In this document: positions 53,990 to 60,416 of the stretch, piece after piece
Numbering within the stretch: position 1 is the first letter of the stretch
How the letters are laid out: the number at the start of each line of letters is the position of its first letter
Assembly: GCA_051961995.1 (NCBI GenBank)
Contig: JBQCCR010000070.1
Span: 21,290-85,289, forward strand
DNA length: 64,000 bases
From: 66-474 sp051961995
GTDB taxonomy: Bacteria > Pseudomonadota > Gammaproteobacteria > Xanthomonadales > Rhodanobacteraceae
Direction of reading: 5' to 3'
Notes under the pieces: generated by a model
Seen by the model: only the letters and a program-made list of their open reading frames with translations
What the model was told of the DNA's origin: nothing
Database searches by the model: none
Program-made: the position numbers and the translations under genes

Positions 53990-55492
53990 TCAAAGCAGAA
54001 CCACATCGAACTGCTCCTGCGCGTACTGCTCCTCGGGCTGGAAGCGGATGGTCTTGCCGATGAAGGCTTCCAGTTCGGTCACGGCCGCGGCTTCTTCCTC
54101 CAGGATGCGCGTGACCACGCGCGGGCTGGCCAGCACCAGCAGTTTTTCCGCCTCGAACTGACGCACCGCACGCGTGATCTCGCGGAAGATTTCGTAACTG
54201 ATCGTCTCGGCGGTCTTGATCTTGCCGCGCCCCGCGCACGCCGGGCACGGCTCGCACAACTGCCGCTCCAGGCTCTCGGTGGTGCGCTTGCGCGTCATCT
54301 CCACCAGCCCGAGCGGACTCATCTCGTACACCGTGGTGCGCGCGTGATCCTTGACCAGCGATTTCTCCAGCGTGCGCAGCACCTGGCGGCGATGCTCCGG
54401 GTCGTGCATGTCAATGAAGTCAATGATGATGATGCCGCCGAGGTTGCGCAGCCGCAGTTGCCGCGCAGCCGCCTGCGCCGCTTCCAGATTGGTGCGGAAC
54501 ACCGTCTCCTCGAGGTTGCGCGTGCCCAGGTACGCGCCGGTGTTGACGTCAATGGTGGTCATCGCCTCGGTCTGGTCGATCACCAGATGTCCGCCCGATT
54601 TCAGCGGCACTTCCTTGCGCAGGGCTTTCTGGATTTCGTCCTCGACGCCGTACAGGTCGAAGATTGGCCGCTCGCCGGCGTAGTGTTCGATGCGGTCGGC
54701 GAGATGCGGCATGAAGCGCTGCGCGAAATCCAGCGTGCGCTGGTGGGTTTCGCGCGAGTCCACGCGCACCTTCTCGATGTCGTCGTGCATTAGGTCGCGC
54801 AGCACGCGCAACGGCAGCGGCGGTTCCTCGTACACGCGCGTACCCGGCTCGGCGCGCGCGATGTTCTCCTGCACCGCCTGCCAGACCTTGCCCACGTAAG
54901 CGACGTCCTCGGCCAGCGCGGCCTCGTCCTCGCCTTCCGCATTGGTGCGCGCGATGTAGCCGCGCTCGCCGTCTCCGGACAAGCGGGTGAGGATTTCCTT
55001 CAGCCGCGCGCGTTCGGTTTCGCACTCGATGCGCACCGACACGCCGTGCAGGCGCGTATGCGGCAGCAGCACCAGATAGCGCGAGGGGATCGAAAGATGC
55101 GCGGACAGGCGCGCACCCTTGCCGCCAATCGGGTCCTTGATCACCTGCACGATCATGCGCTGGCCCTCGTGCACCAGTTCCGTGATCGGCGGATGCGGTG
55201 GTGCGCCGTTGCCGTTGACCGGTGCCGCGCCGCCGGGCTCGTCTTCGGTGGTAAGCGCCGGCGGCGCACGCACGATATCCGAGGCATGCAGGAAGGCCGC
55301 CCGTCCCAAGCCGATCTCCACGAACGCCGCCTGCATGCCCGGCATCACCCGTTGCACCCGTCCGCAATAAATGTTGCCGACGTAGCCGCGCTTGCCGGTG
55401 CGCTCGACGTGCACCTCCTGCAACATGCCGTTCTCGACCACGCCCACGCGGGTTTCGCGCGGGGTGACATTGATCAGGATTTCCTCGCTCAT
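53990..55492 (-). CDS. rng: Ribonuclease G
   Basis: A 500-residue endoribonuclease that trims the 16S rRNA 5' end and decays some mRNAs. Start MSEEILINVTPRETRVGVVE is typical; an upstream extension is rejected. An S1-like domain with GNIYCGRVQRVMPGMQAAFV follows; the catalytic acids lie in MTTIDVNTGAYLGTRN and IIIIDFIDMHDPEHRRQVL; the zinc-link CPACAGRGKI is near residue 400. S1 domain carries a Pro/Gly-rich insert (EDEPGGAAPVNGNGAPP). E. coli Rng has 489 residues. Confidence 0.95.
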   Translation of the reverse strand: MSEEILINVTPRETRVGVVENGMLQEVHVERTGKRGYVGNIYCGRVQRVMPGMQAAFVEIGLGRAAFLHASDIVRAPPALTTEDEPGGAAPVNGNGAPPHPPITELVHEGQRMIVQVIKDPIGGKGARLSAHLSIPSRYLVLLPHTRLHGVSVRIECETERARLKEILTRLSGDGERGYIARTNAEGEDEAALAEDVAYVGKVWQAVQENIARAEPGTRVYEEPPLPLRVLRDLMHDDIEKVRVDSRETHQRTLDFAQRFMPHLADRIEHYAGERPIFDLYGVEDEIQKALRKEVPLKSGGHLVIDQTEAMTTIDVNTGAYLGTRNLEETVFRTNLEAAQAAARQLRLRNLGGIIIIDFIDMHDPEHRRQVLRTLEKSLVKDHARTTVYEMSPLGLVEMTRKRTTESLERQLCEPCPACAGRGKIKTAETISYEIFREITRAVRQFEAEKLLVLASPRVVTRILEEEAAAVTELEAFIGKTIRFQPEEQYAQEQFDVVLL

Positions 55493-55825
55493 ACGGGGTG
55501 AGCCGGAGCAGTCGCGGGATGCCTTGGCGCCGGGTGTCTGGAACACGCAGCAGACCGCGAAGCGGGCGGATGGCGCGGGTCGTGGCATCTCGCGCCGGCG
55601 ACGTGGCGCGCAGGAGCGCGCCCGAACGCCGAAGGCGGCCTGAACCGTGCAGCGGCGAAGGTGAGTGTCATGGAAGGCGCGAACAACACACGCATGCGGA
55701 TGCGCGGGCCGGAAGGCGACTCATGGATGACTGCTTGCCGAACCATCATGGCGAGCTCCGACACGGGGACAGGCTGTTATAGCCCGCCGGCACTGAACCC
55801 ATCAATGCAGTTTGTCGCGCGGCGC
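55493..55825. other. 333-base spacer between maf and rng with no supported gene
   Basis: The stretch contains a few short ORFs in all frames but none with a ribosome-binding site, a protein-like composition or a recognisable family. GGCGCG-rich segments and the motif GCAGGAGCGCGCCCGAACGC (55607-55626) resemble the GTAGGAGCGCGC repeat seen at 57686, so degraded repeats are likely. A promoter for rng is expected here. Confidence 0.5.
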
Positions 55826-56398
55826 TCAGCCCGGCACGCCAAAAGCCCTCAACAGCCGCGCGGTTTCGTGCAGCGGCAGGCCCATCACGCCGGAATAGCT
55901 GCCGGACAGATGCTCGATGAAAGCCGCGGCCCGGCCCTGGATCGCATACGCCCCGGCCTTGCCGAAGGGCTCACCGGTCGCAACGTATTCCTCGACATCG
56001 GCGTCGCTCAATCCGGCGAAGCGCACGTCCGAAAGGCTGGTCAGGGATTCCCGGCGTGCGGCGTCCACGCACCACACCGTCGAGACCACCCGGTGCGTGC
56101 GGCCGGACAAGTCACGCAGCATCGCCGCGGCATCTTCGGCATCACGCGGTTTGCCGAACACGCGATCGTCCAGCACCACTTCGGTGTCGGCGCCCAACAC
56201 GACGGCCCGGCCATCGCGATCACGCACCGACGCGAACCCGGCAAGCGCCTTCTCGCGCGCGACCCGGCTGACGTAATTGTCGGCGGATTCGCCGGGCCGG
56301 CGGACTTCCGGCACTTCCACGTGCAACGGCTCGAACGCGACGCCGAGTTGTTCGAGCAACTGCTTGCGGCGCGGAGATCGGGATGCGAGATGAAGCAT
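55826..56398 (-). CDS. maf: Maf family nucleotide pyrophosphatase (YhdE type)
   Basis: A 190-residue house-cleaning enzyme that hydrolyses non-canonical or excess nucleoside triphosphates, probably dTTP and UTP by similarity to E. coli YhdE. Features: LHLASRSPRRKQLLEQLGV with the phosphate-binding SRSPRR, LGADTEVVLDDRVFGKPRDA with the catalytic Asp, and GKAGAYAIQG plus SGSYSGVMGLPL near the end. Start 56398 overlaps the rlmH end by one base. It lies in the conserved rng neighbourhood. Confidence 0.93.
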   Translation of the reverse strand: MLHLASRSPRRKQLLEQLGVAFEPLHVEVPEVRRPGESADNYVSRVAREKALAGFASVRDRDGRAVVLGADTEVVLDDRVFGKPRDAEDAAAMLRDLSGRTHRVVSTVWCVDAARRESLTSLSDVRFAGLSDADVEEYVATGEPFGKAGAYAIQGRAAAFIEHLSGSYSGVMGLPLHETARLLRAFGVPG

Positions 56399-56862
56399 CA
56401 GGCGCGATGATACGGATGGCCGGCGACGATAGTGGTTGCGCGATACAACTGCTCGGCCAGGATCAGCCGTACCAGCATGTGCGGCAGGGTCAGCGGGCCC
56501 AACGACCAGCGCTGATCCGCGCGCTGGAGCACTGCGTCCGCGTGACCCTCTGCACCGCCGATCAGGAAGGCGAGATCGCGCCCGTCCATCCGCCAGCGCT
56601 GCAATTGTTCGGCGAGTTGCTCGCTGCTCCAGATGCTGCCGCGGCCGTCCAGTGCGATCACGTGCGCGTCGCGCGGCAGTGCGGCAAGCAGCGCTTCGCC
56701 CTCTTCCATCATGGCGCGCTTCAAGTCACGCCCGCGCGCGGGCGGCTTGATCTCGATCAGTTCCAGCGGCAGTTCACGGCTGAGCCGCTTGCGATATTCG
56801 TCGAAACCTTGCGCCACCCACGTCGGCATGCGCTCTCCAATCGCGACAATGCGCGCGCGCAT
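56398..56862 (-). CDS. rlmH: 23S rRNA (pseudouridine1915-N3)-methyltransferase RlmH
   Basis: A 154-residue SPOUT-type methyltransferase that modifies pseudouridine 1915 in helix 69 of 23S rRNA, at the subunit interface. It shows the trefoil-knot SAM site with DLAFLIGGAEGHADAVLQ and LMLQRIL-like HMLVRLILAEQLYRA; LELIEIKPPARG is at the N-terminal strand. The C-terminal GHPYHRA is family-typical. E. coli RlmH is 155 residues. It follows rsfS in the conserved order, with a small membrane protein in between. Confidence 0.95.
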   Translation of the reverse strand: MRARIVAIGERMPTWVAQGFDEYRKRLSRELPLELIEIKPPARGRDLKRAMMEEGEALLAALPRDAHVIALDGRGSIWSSEQLAEQLQRWRMDGRDLAFLIGGAEGHADAVLQRADQRWSLGPLTLPHMLVRLILAEQLYRATTIVAGHPYHRA

Positions 56863-56883
56863 CAGCGTGAGCGCTGAAAGTCG

Positions 56884-57039
56884 TCAGGCATGCCGCTGGC
56901 GCGCACGCATGCGAACCCAGAACCAGAGCTCGCATGCGAAGCCGGCCGCAAAGAGCACCGACCCGCCGCCGACCATGCCGACGCCATAAAGGACCAGCGC
57001 GGCAGTCAAAATGATCGCTGTAAGAAGATGGCGCTGCAT
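56884..57039 (-). CDS. 51-residue membrane protein between rsfS and rlmH
   Basis: A very short protein with two hydrophobic stretches (LLTAIILTAALVLYGVGMVG and GSVLFAAGFACELWFWV) and a basic C-terminus (RMRARQRHA). ATG 57039 is preceded on the minus strand by CAGGTGGG, a good ribosome-binding site. Longer in-frame extensions upstream overlap rsfS and have no membrane character. It sits between two conserved ribosome genes, 20 bases before rlmH. No family recognised; the small size makes it easy to miss. Confidence 0.6.
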   Translation of the reverse strand: MQRHLLTAIILTAALVLYGVGMVGGGSVLFAAGFACELWFWVRMRARQRHA

Positions 57040-57103
57040 TGGACCCACCTGGTGCGAATTGGACTTCGGCAATGGCTGGAACTGCGCGGCATCCGCCCCG
57101 CCT

Positions 57104-57505
57104 TTACTCGTTCGCTGCGGCGGCGTCGTGGTCGCCCACCGTCCAGAGGCGCTCCAGCCCATAGAACTCGCGGATGCGCGGCAGCATCACGTGCACGATG
57201 ATGTCGCCCAGATCCACCAGCACCCATTCGGCTTCGGTCTGGCCTTCGACGCCCAGCGGCAGCATGCCGGCGCGCTTGACGAACTTCACCACCTCGTCGG
57301 CGATGGACTTGACGTGCCGGGTGGAGGTGCCGGAGGCGATGATCAGCAGGTCGGCGATCGAGGTCTTGCCGCGCACGTCAATTTCGCGGACGTCGCGGGC
57401 CTTCAATTCATCCAGCGCTTCGAGGACGCGCTGGCGCAGGACCTGTTCGGATGGAGCGGAGGGGGTGGGTTCTTCGGTGCGGCGGGACAACGGCTGCTTG
57501 CTCAA
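57104..57505 (-). CDS. rsfS: Ribosomal silencing factor RsfS
   Basis: A 133-residue protein that binds L14 and blocks subunit joining when nutrients are short. The family core VLEALDELKARDVREIDVRG leads to TSIADLLIIASGTSTRHVKS, then GVEGQTEAEWVLVDLGDIIVH and MLPRIREFYGLERLW. No ATG precedes the core in frame for a long way, so TTG 57505 (LSKQPLSRRTEEP) is the best start; a second TTG at 57490 is possible. The C-terminal tail is TVGDHDAAAANE. Between its start and the nadD stop lie about 200 bases with REP-like repeats. Confidence 0.9.
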   Translation of the reverse strand: MSKQPLSRRTEEPTPSAPSEQVLRQRVLEALDELKARDVREIDVRGKTSIADLLIIASGTSTRHVKSIADEVVKFVKRAGMLPLGVEGQTEAEWVLVDLGDIIVHVMLPRIREFYGLERLWTVGDHDAAAANE

Positions 57506-57580
57506 GTGTGTGCGGCCTCGGCCTGAGTGTGCGCGGGATGCGCGGCTCCAGTATGCGCGTCTTGAGTTCGGGCGCAAGTG

Positions 57581-57708
57581 CAGGAGCGCGCCTCGTGCGA
57601 CACCCTCGGCAATCCCCGTTCCTGCACCCTGCAGCCGGGATGACGCGTGCCCGATAGGAACGGCGACCAGGCCCCGCGGCGCCCAGTCGCGCGCAGGCGC
57701 GCTCCTAC
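57581..57708. repeat. Inverted pair of GTAGGAGCGCGCC repeats
   Basis: CAGGAGCGCGCCTCGTGCGA (57581-57600) faces the reverse complement of GTAGGAGCGCGCCTGCGCGC (57689-57708). This is the widely scattered Xanthomonadales/Pseudomonas REP-type motif, arranged here as an inverted pair like a REPIN. The right copy contains the nadD stop codon (57705-57707). Confidence 0.8.
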
Positions 57709-58334
57709 CTGTACGGCGCCAGCAACTCCGGGCTCGCGAGCACCGCCTCCGGCAACAGCCAGCGCGGCTCGCAGTCTTCGCGCAGCAGCGCGCGAATACG
57801 GGTGGCGGAAATCTCCAGTTGCGTGATGGCGATGCGCACCACATGGCCGTGCGGGTTCGAGCGCAGCGCATCGGCGTCCAGGACCTCGCGCCGCGCAGTT
57901 TCCGCCGCCAGTTCGGGCGGCAACGGCGGCACGTGACCCGGTCGCGTCAACACCCCGAAATGCGCCAGCGCAAACAACTCGCGCCAGCGATGCCAGCCCG
58001 GCAAGCCCGCAAACGCATCCGAGCCGATCAGCAACACCAGCGGACGCGCGCCGATTTCCGCGCGCAATGCGGTCAGCGTGTCGAAGGTGTAGGACGGGCC
58101 GTTGCGATCCAGTTCGCGCGTGTCCAGTGTCAGGCGATCCTGCCCCGCCAGCGCGGCGCGCAGGATCGCGACACGCTGCACCGCGCTCGCCACCGGCGCG
58201 GGCCGATGCGAGGGCACGTGCGCGGGCATCAGTCGAACTTCGGCATCCAGCGCCTCGGCAGCCTCCCACGCCGCGCGCAGATGGCCCAGATGCACCGGAT
58301 CGAATGTGCCGCCGAGGATGGCTAATGGGCGCAT
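57705..58334 (-). CDS. nadD: Nicotinate-nucleotide adenylyltransferase
   Basis: A 209-residue enzyme that adenylates nicotinate mononucleotide in NAD synthesis. The nucleotide site LGGTFDPVHLGHLRAAWEA carries the HxGH motif; LMPAHVPSHRP and LLIGSDAFAGLPGWHRWREL follow, and ISATRIRALLRE carries the ISSTxIR-type motif. E. coli NadD has 213 residues. The stop codon TAG is part of the REP repeat at 57686. It sits in the conserved leuS-lptE-holA-nadD-rsfS-rlmH order. Confidence 0.94.
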   Translation of the reverse strand: MRPLAILGGTFDPVHLGHLRAAWEAAEALDAEVRLMPAHVPSHRPAPVASAVQRVAILRAALAGQDRLTLDTRELDRNGPSYTFDTLTALRAEIGARPLVLLIGSDAFAGLPGWHRWRELFALAHFGVLTRPGHVPPLPPELAAETARREVLDADALRSNPHGHVVRIAITQLEISATRIRALLREDCEPRWLLPEAVLASPELLAPYR

Positions 58335-58482
58335 GAAACTCGCATTTCAAGAAAGCAGATTCTGTCCGCAAAGGACGCAAGCTCGCAAAGCTTCAACAAC
58401 ATCACAGGACCTCCCGGAGCTTCCATTCAGTGTTTGCTTCTTTGCGTACCTTGCATTCTCCGTGGACGAGAGTGCTTGGCTC

Positions 58483-59508
58483 TTACGCCAGCACGGCCGC
58501 CGCGCGCGGTTGCGCGATCGCGACCAGCAGTCGTTCGAACTCGCGCCACGGGTCGCCGAACTCGCGCCCCTTCGCCATGCGGTCAATCCGCGCGCACCAC
58601 GCGACGCAACGTTCCCAGTGCCCCGAGCCGCGACCTGCGCGTTTCAGTGCGGAGGCGAACAAGCGCTGCTTCGCCGGCCAGAAATTGTGTTCAGCACGTG
58701 CGGCAGAGGCGAAGTCGTCGGCCGAAGCCAGGCGCAGCGCGAGCTCGAGTTGATTCAGCAGCCAGCCCAGCATCGGGATCACGTCCTCGCCTTCGGCGCG
58801 CAATCCGGAGAGCACGCGCAGCGCGCGCCGGGCGTCGCCGCCGAAGGCGGCATCGGTCAACTTGAACACGTCGTAGAGCGCGTTGTCGGCGTCCAGCGCC
58901 TCCAGCTCACTCGCTGCGACGCGGCCGCCTTCACGCAGCATCGCGAGCTTGTCTATTTCCTGCGCGATGGCGAGCAGGTTGCCTTCGGCACGCGAAGCCA
59001 GCAGCGCAACGGCATCGTCGTCCGGCGCAAAACCGTTCGCATGCATGCGCGCACGGATCCAGGCGGGCAGTTCGTCCACGCGCAGGGATTTGATCGGCAC
59101 ATAGACGCCGGTGCGCTCGACTTCGCGCACCCATGCGCCTTCATTCTTCTTGCTCCACTGCGCGGCGCTGATCAGCAGCACGGTATCGGCACCGGCGGCC
59201 GCCCTGCACCACTCGATGATTGCGGCGGAACCTTCCTTGCCGACCAGCCCGGTCGGCACACGCAGTTCGATCAGCCGCCGCATCGAGAACAGCGAGAGGC
59301 TGGCAGAGGAACGCGCGAGCTGGTTCCAATCGAACTTCGCCTCCACGTCCAGCACTTCGCGTTCGGCAAAGCCCAGGGCGCGCGCGCGTGCGCGCAGCGC
59401 GTCACCGGCTTCCTGCAACAGCAGCGGCTCTTCGCCGGTGATCAGATAGACCGGCGCAAGCTCGCCCTTGTCCAGCGACTTGTAGAATTGTTCCAGCGTG
59501 CTGGCCAT
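58483..59508 (-). CDS. holA: DNA polymerase III subunit delta
   Basis: A 341-residue AAA+-fold subunit of the clamp loader that opens the beta ring. Its start LEQFYKSLDKGELAPVYLIT and GEEPLLLQEAGDALRARARA match the family; WSKKNEGAWVREV and LLASRAEGNLLAIAQEIDKL are also typical. It lacks Walker A, as delta does not hydrolyse ATP. E. coli HolA has 343 residues. lptE lies 11 bases upstream and nadD 148 bases downstream. Confidence 0.95.
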   Translation of the reverse strand: MASTLEQFYKSLDKGELAPVYLITGEEPLLLQEAGDALRARARALGFAEREVLDVEAKFDWNQLARSSASLSLFSMRRLIELRVPTGLVGKEGSAAIIEWCRAAAGADTVLLISAAQWSKKNEGAWVREVERTGVYVPIKSLRVDELPAWIRARMHANGFAPDDDAVALLASRAEGNLLAIAQEIDKLAMLREGGRVAASELEALDADNALYDVFKLTDAAFGGDARRALRVLSGLRAEGEDVIPMLGWLLNQLELALRLASADDFASAARAEHNFWPAKQRLFASALKRAGRGSGHWERCVAWCARIDRMAKGREFGDPWREFERLLVAIAQPRAAAVLA

Positions 59509-59519
59509 GCGGCCTGCGC

Positions 59520-60137
59520 TCAGCCCGAAGATGCGCTCGCGGGCGCCAGGGTCGAGTCCGCGGCCGGTAACGAGGATGCGCCAGCCGGAATCGAAGTGGC
59601 TTCGTTTTCCGTCGCTGGCGGCACCAGCGTGCCCTTGCGGCCGGCTGCTTCCAGCCGGCGCATGATCGCGTCGGTCATCTCGCGAGTCAGGTCGCGCTCG
59701 ATCACTTCGGTTTGCGCGGTGGTGCCGATCGCCTGGAACGGATCGAACGTGAATTCATGCGAGAGATCTATGCCCTGCTGCGGCAGCACCACGGTGCCGC
59801 TGCCGTCCTTCAACGAAAAATCCACGTGGTAGCGCACCGCGTATTCGCCCACCCGCCTGAAGCCGGTCGAGGTCAGCACGTCGGTGCGGAACTGCCCCCT
59901 CACGTCAAGTTCGGCCACGCCCGGTGTTGATTGGTCCAGTACCTGCACCTTGCGCACGTTCAGTGCACGCGCGAGGCTGCGCGGCAGCTCACCGCCGCCG
60001 ACCACGTTCAAGTACACCTGCTGTTGCATGGGCGCGGGCAGCGCCGCGCTCTGGCGCAAATGGAAGCCGCAGGCGGAGAGCGACGTTATCACACCGATGC
60101 ACAAGGACCATTGCAGCGACTGTCTGATGCCCTTCAT
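59520..60137 (-). CDS. lptE: LPS-assembly lipoprotein LptE
   Basis: A 205-residue outer-membrane lipoprotein that plugs LptD and helps insert LPS. The signal ends in ITSLSACGFHLR with the lipobox LSAC and Cys23 as acylated residue, followed by the family GFHLR motif. The middle has DVRGQFRTDVLTSTGFRRVG and LTREMTDAIMRRLEAAG. The Ala/Pro/Ser-rich C-terminal tail (from ~180) is a common variable region. It overlaps no gene but lies 11 bases from holA. Start 60137 is supported by homology; the long upstream frame is non-coding. Confidence 0.92.
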   Translation of the reverse strand: MKGIRQSLQWSLCIGVITSLSACGFHLRQSAALPAPMQQQVYLNVVGGGELPRSLARALNVRKVQVLDQSTPGVAELDVRGQFRTDVLTSTGFRRVGEYAVRYHVDFSLKDGSGTVVLPQQGIDLSHEFTFDPFQAIGTTAQTEVIERDLTREMTDAIMRRLEAAGRKGTLVPPATENEATSIPAGASSLPAADSTLAPASASSG

Positions 60138-60194
60138 GGAGACTCCGTGCTGCTTTAGATGAGAACCGGCGCAAACGATCCTGCCACCTCGAAT

Positions 60195-60412
60195 GAGTGG
60201 CTTGCAAAGCGTCACGAGCGAAGCTGGCATCCATGGCACAAAGGCTCCATGGTTGCGCGTCGCCGGAGCGCAGGAAGCGGAGTGTACACGCCAGTGCATG
60301 AGCATTCCTTGGGCCCAAAGCGGTACATCCATGTACCGGCCCTGATCCGGGCACCGCCGGCGCGCAACATTTCGTTTTGAAGCAGGCCGAGCGCGAGCTT
60401 TGCAAGCCGCTC
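60195..60412. repeat. 218-base element with 16-base terminal inverted repeats
   Basis: GAGTGGCTTGCAAAGC (60195-60210) and GCTTTGCAAGCCGCTC (60397-60412) are reverse complements with one mismatch. Inside are GCATCCATGGCAC and GTACATCCATGTACC palindromes. It nearly fills the lptE-leuS spacer of 279 bases (60138-60416) and contains no gene. It resembles a miniature inverted-repeat element; target-site duplication is not obvious. Confidence 0.65.
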
Positions 60413-60416
60413 CAAA

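Noticed and set aside
55489..55764. A 91-codon frame on the minus strand between maf and rng.
   Set aside because: Arg/Pro/Ala-rich, no ribosome-binding site, overlaps the rng start; probably non-coding.
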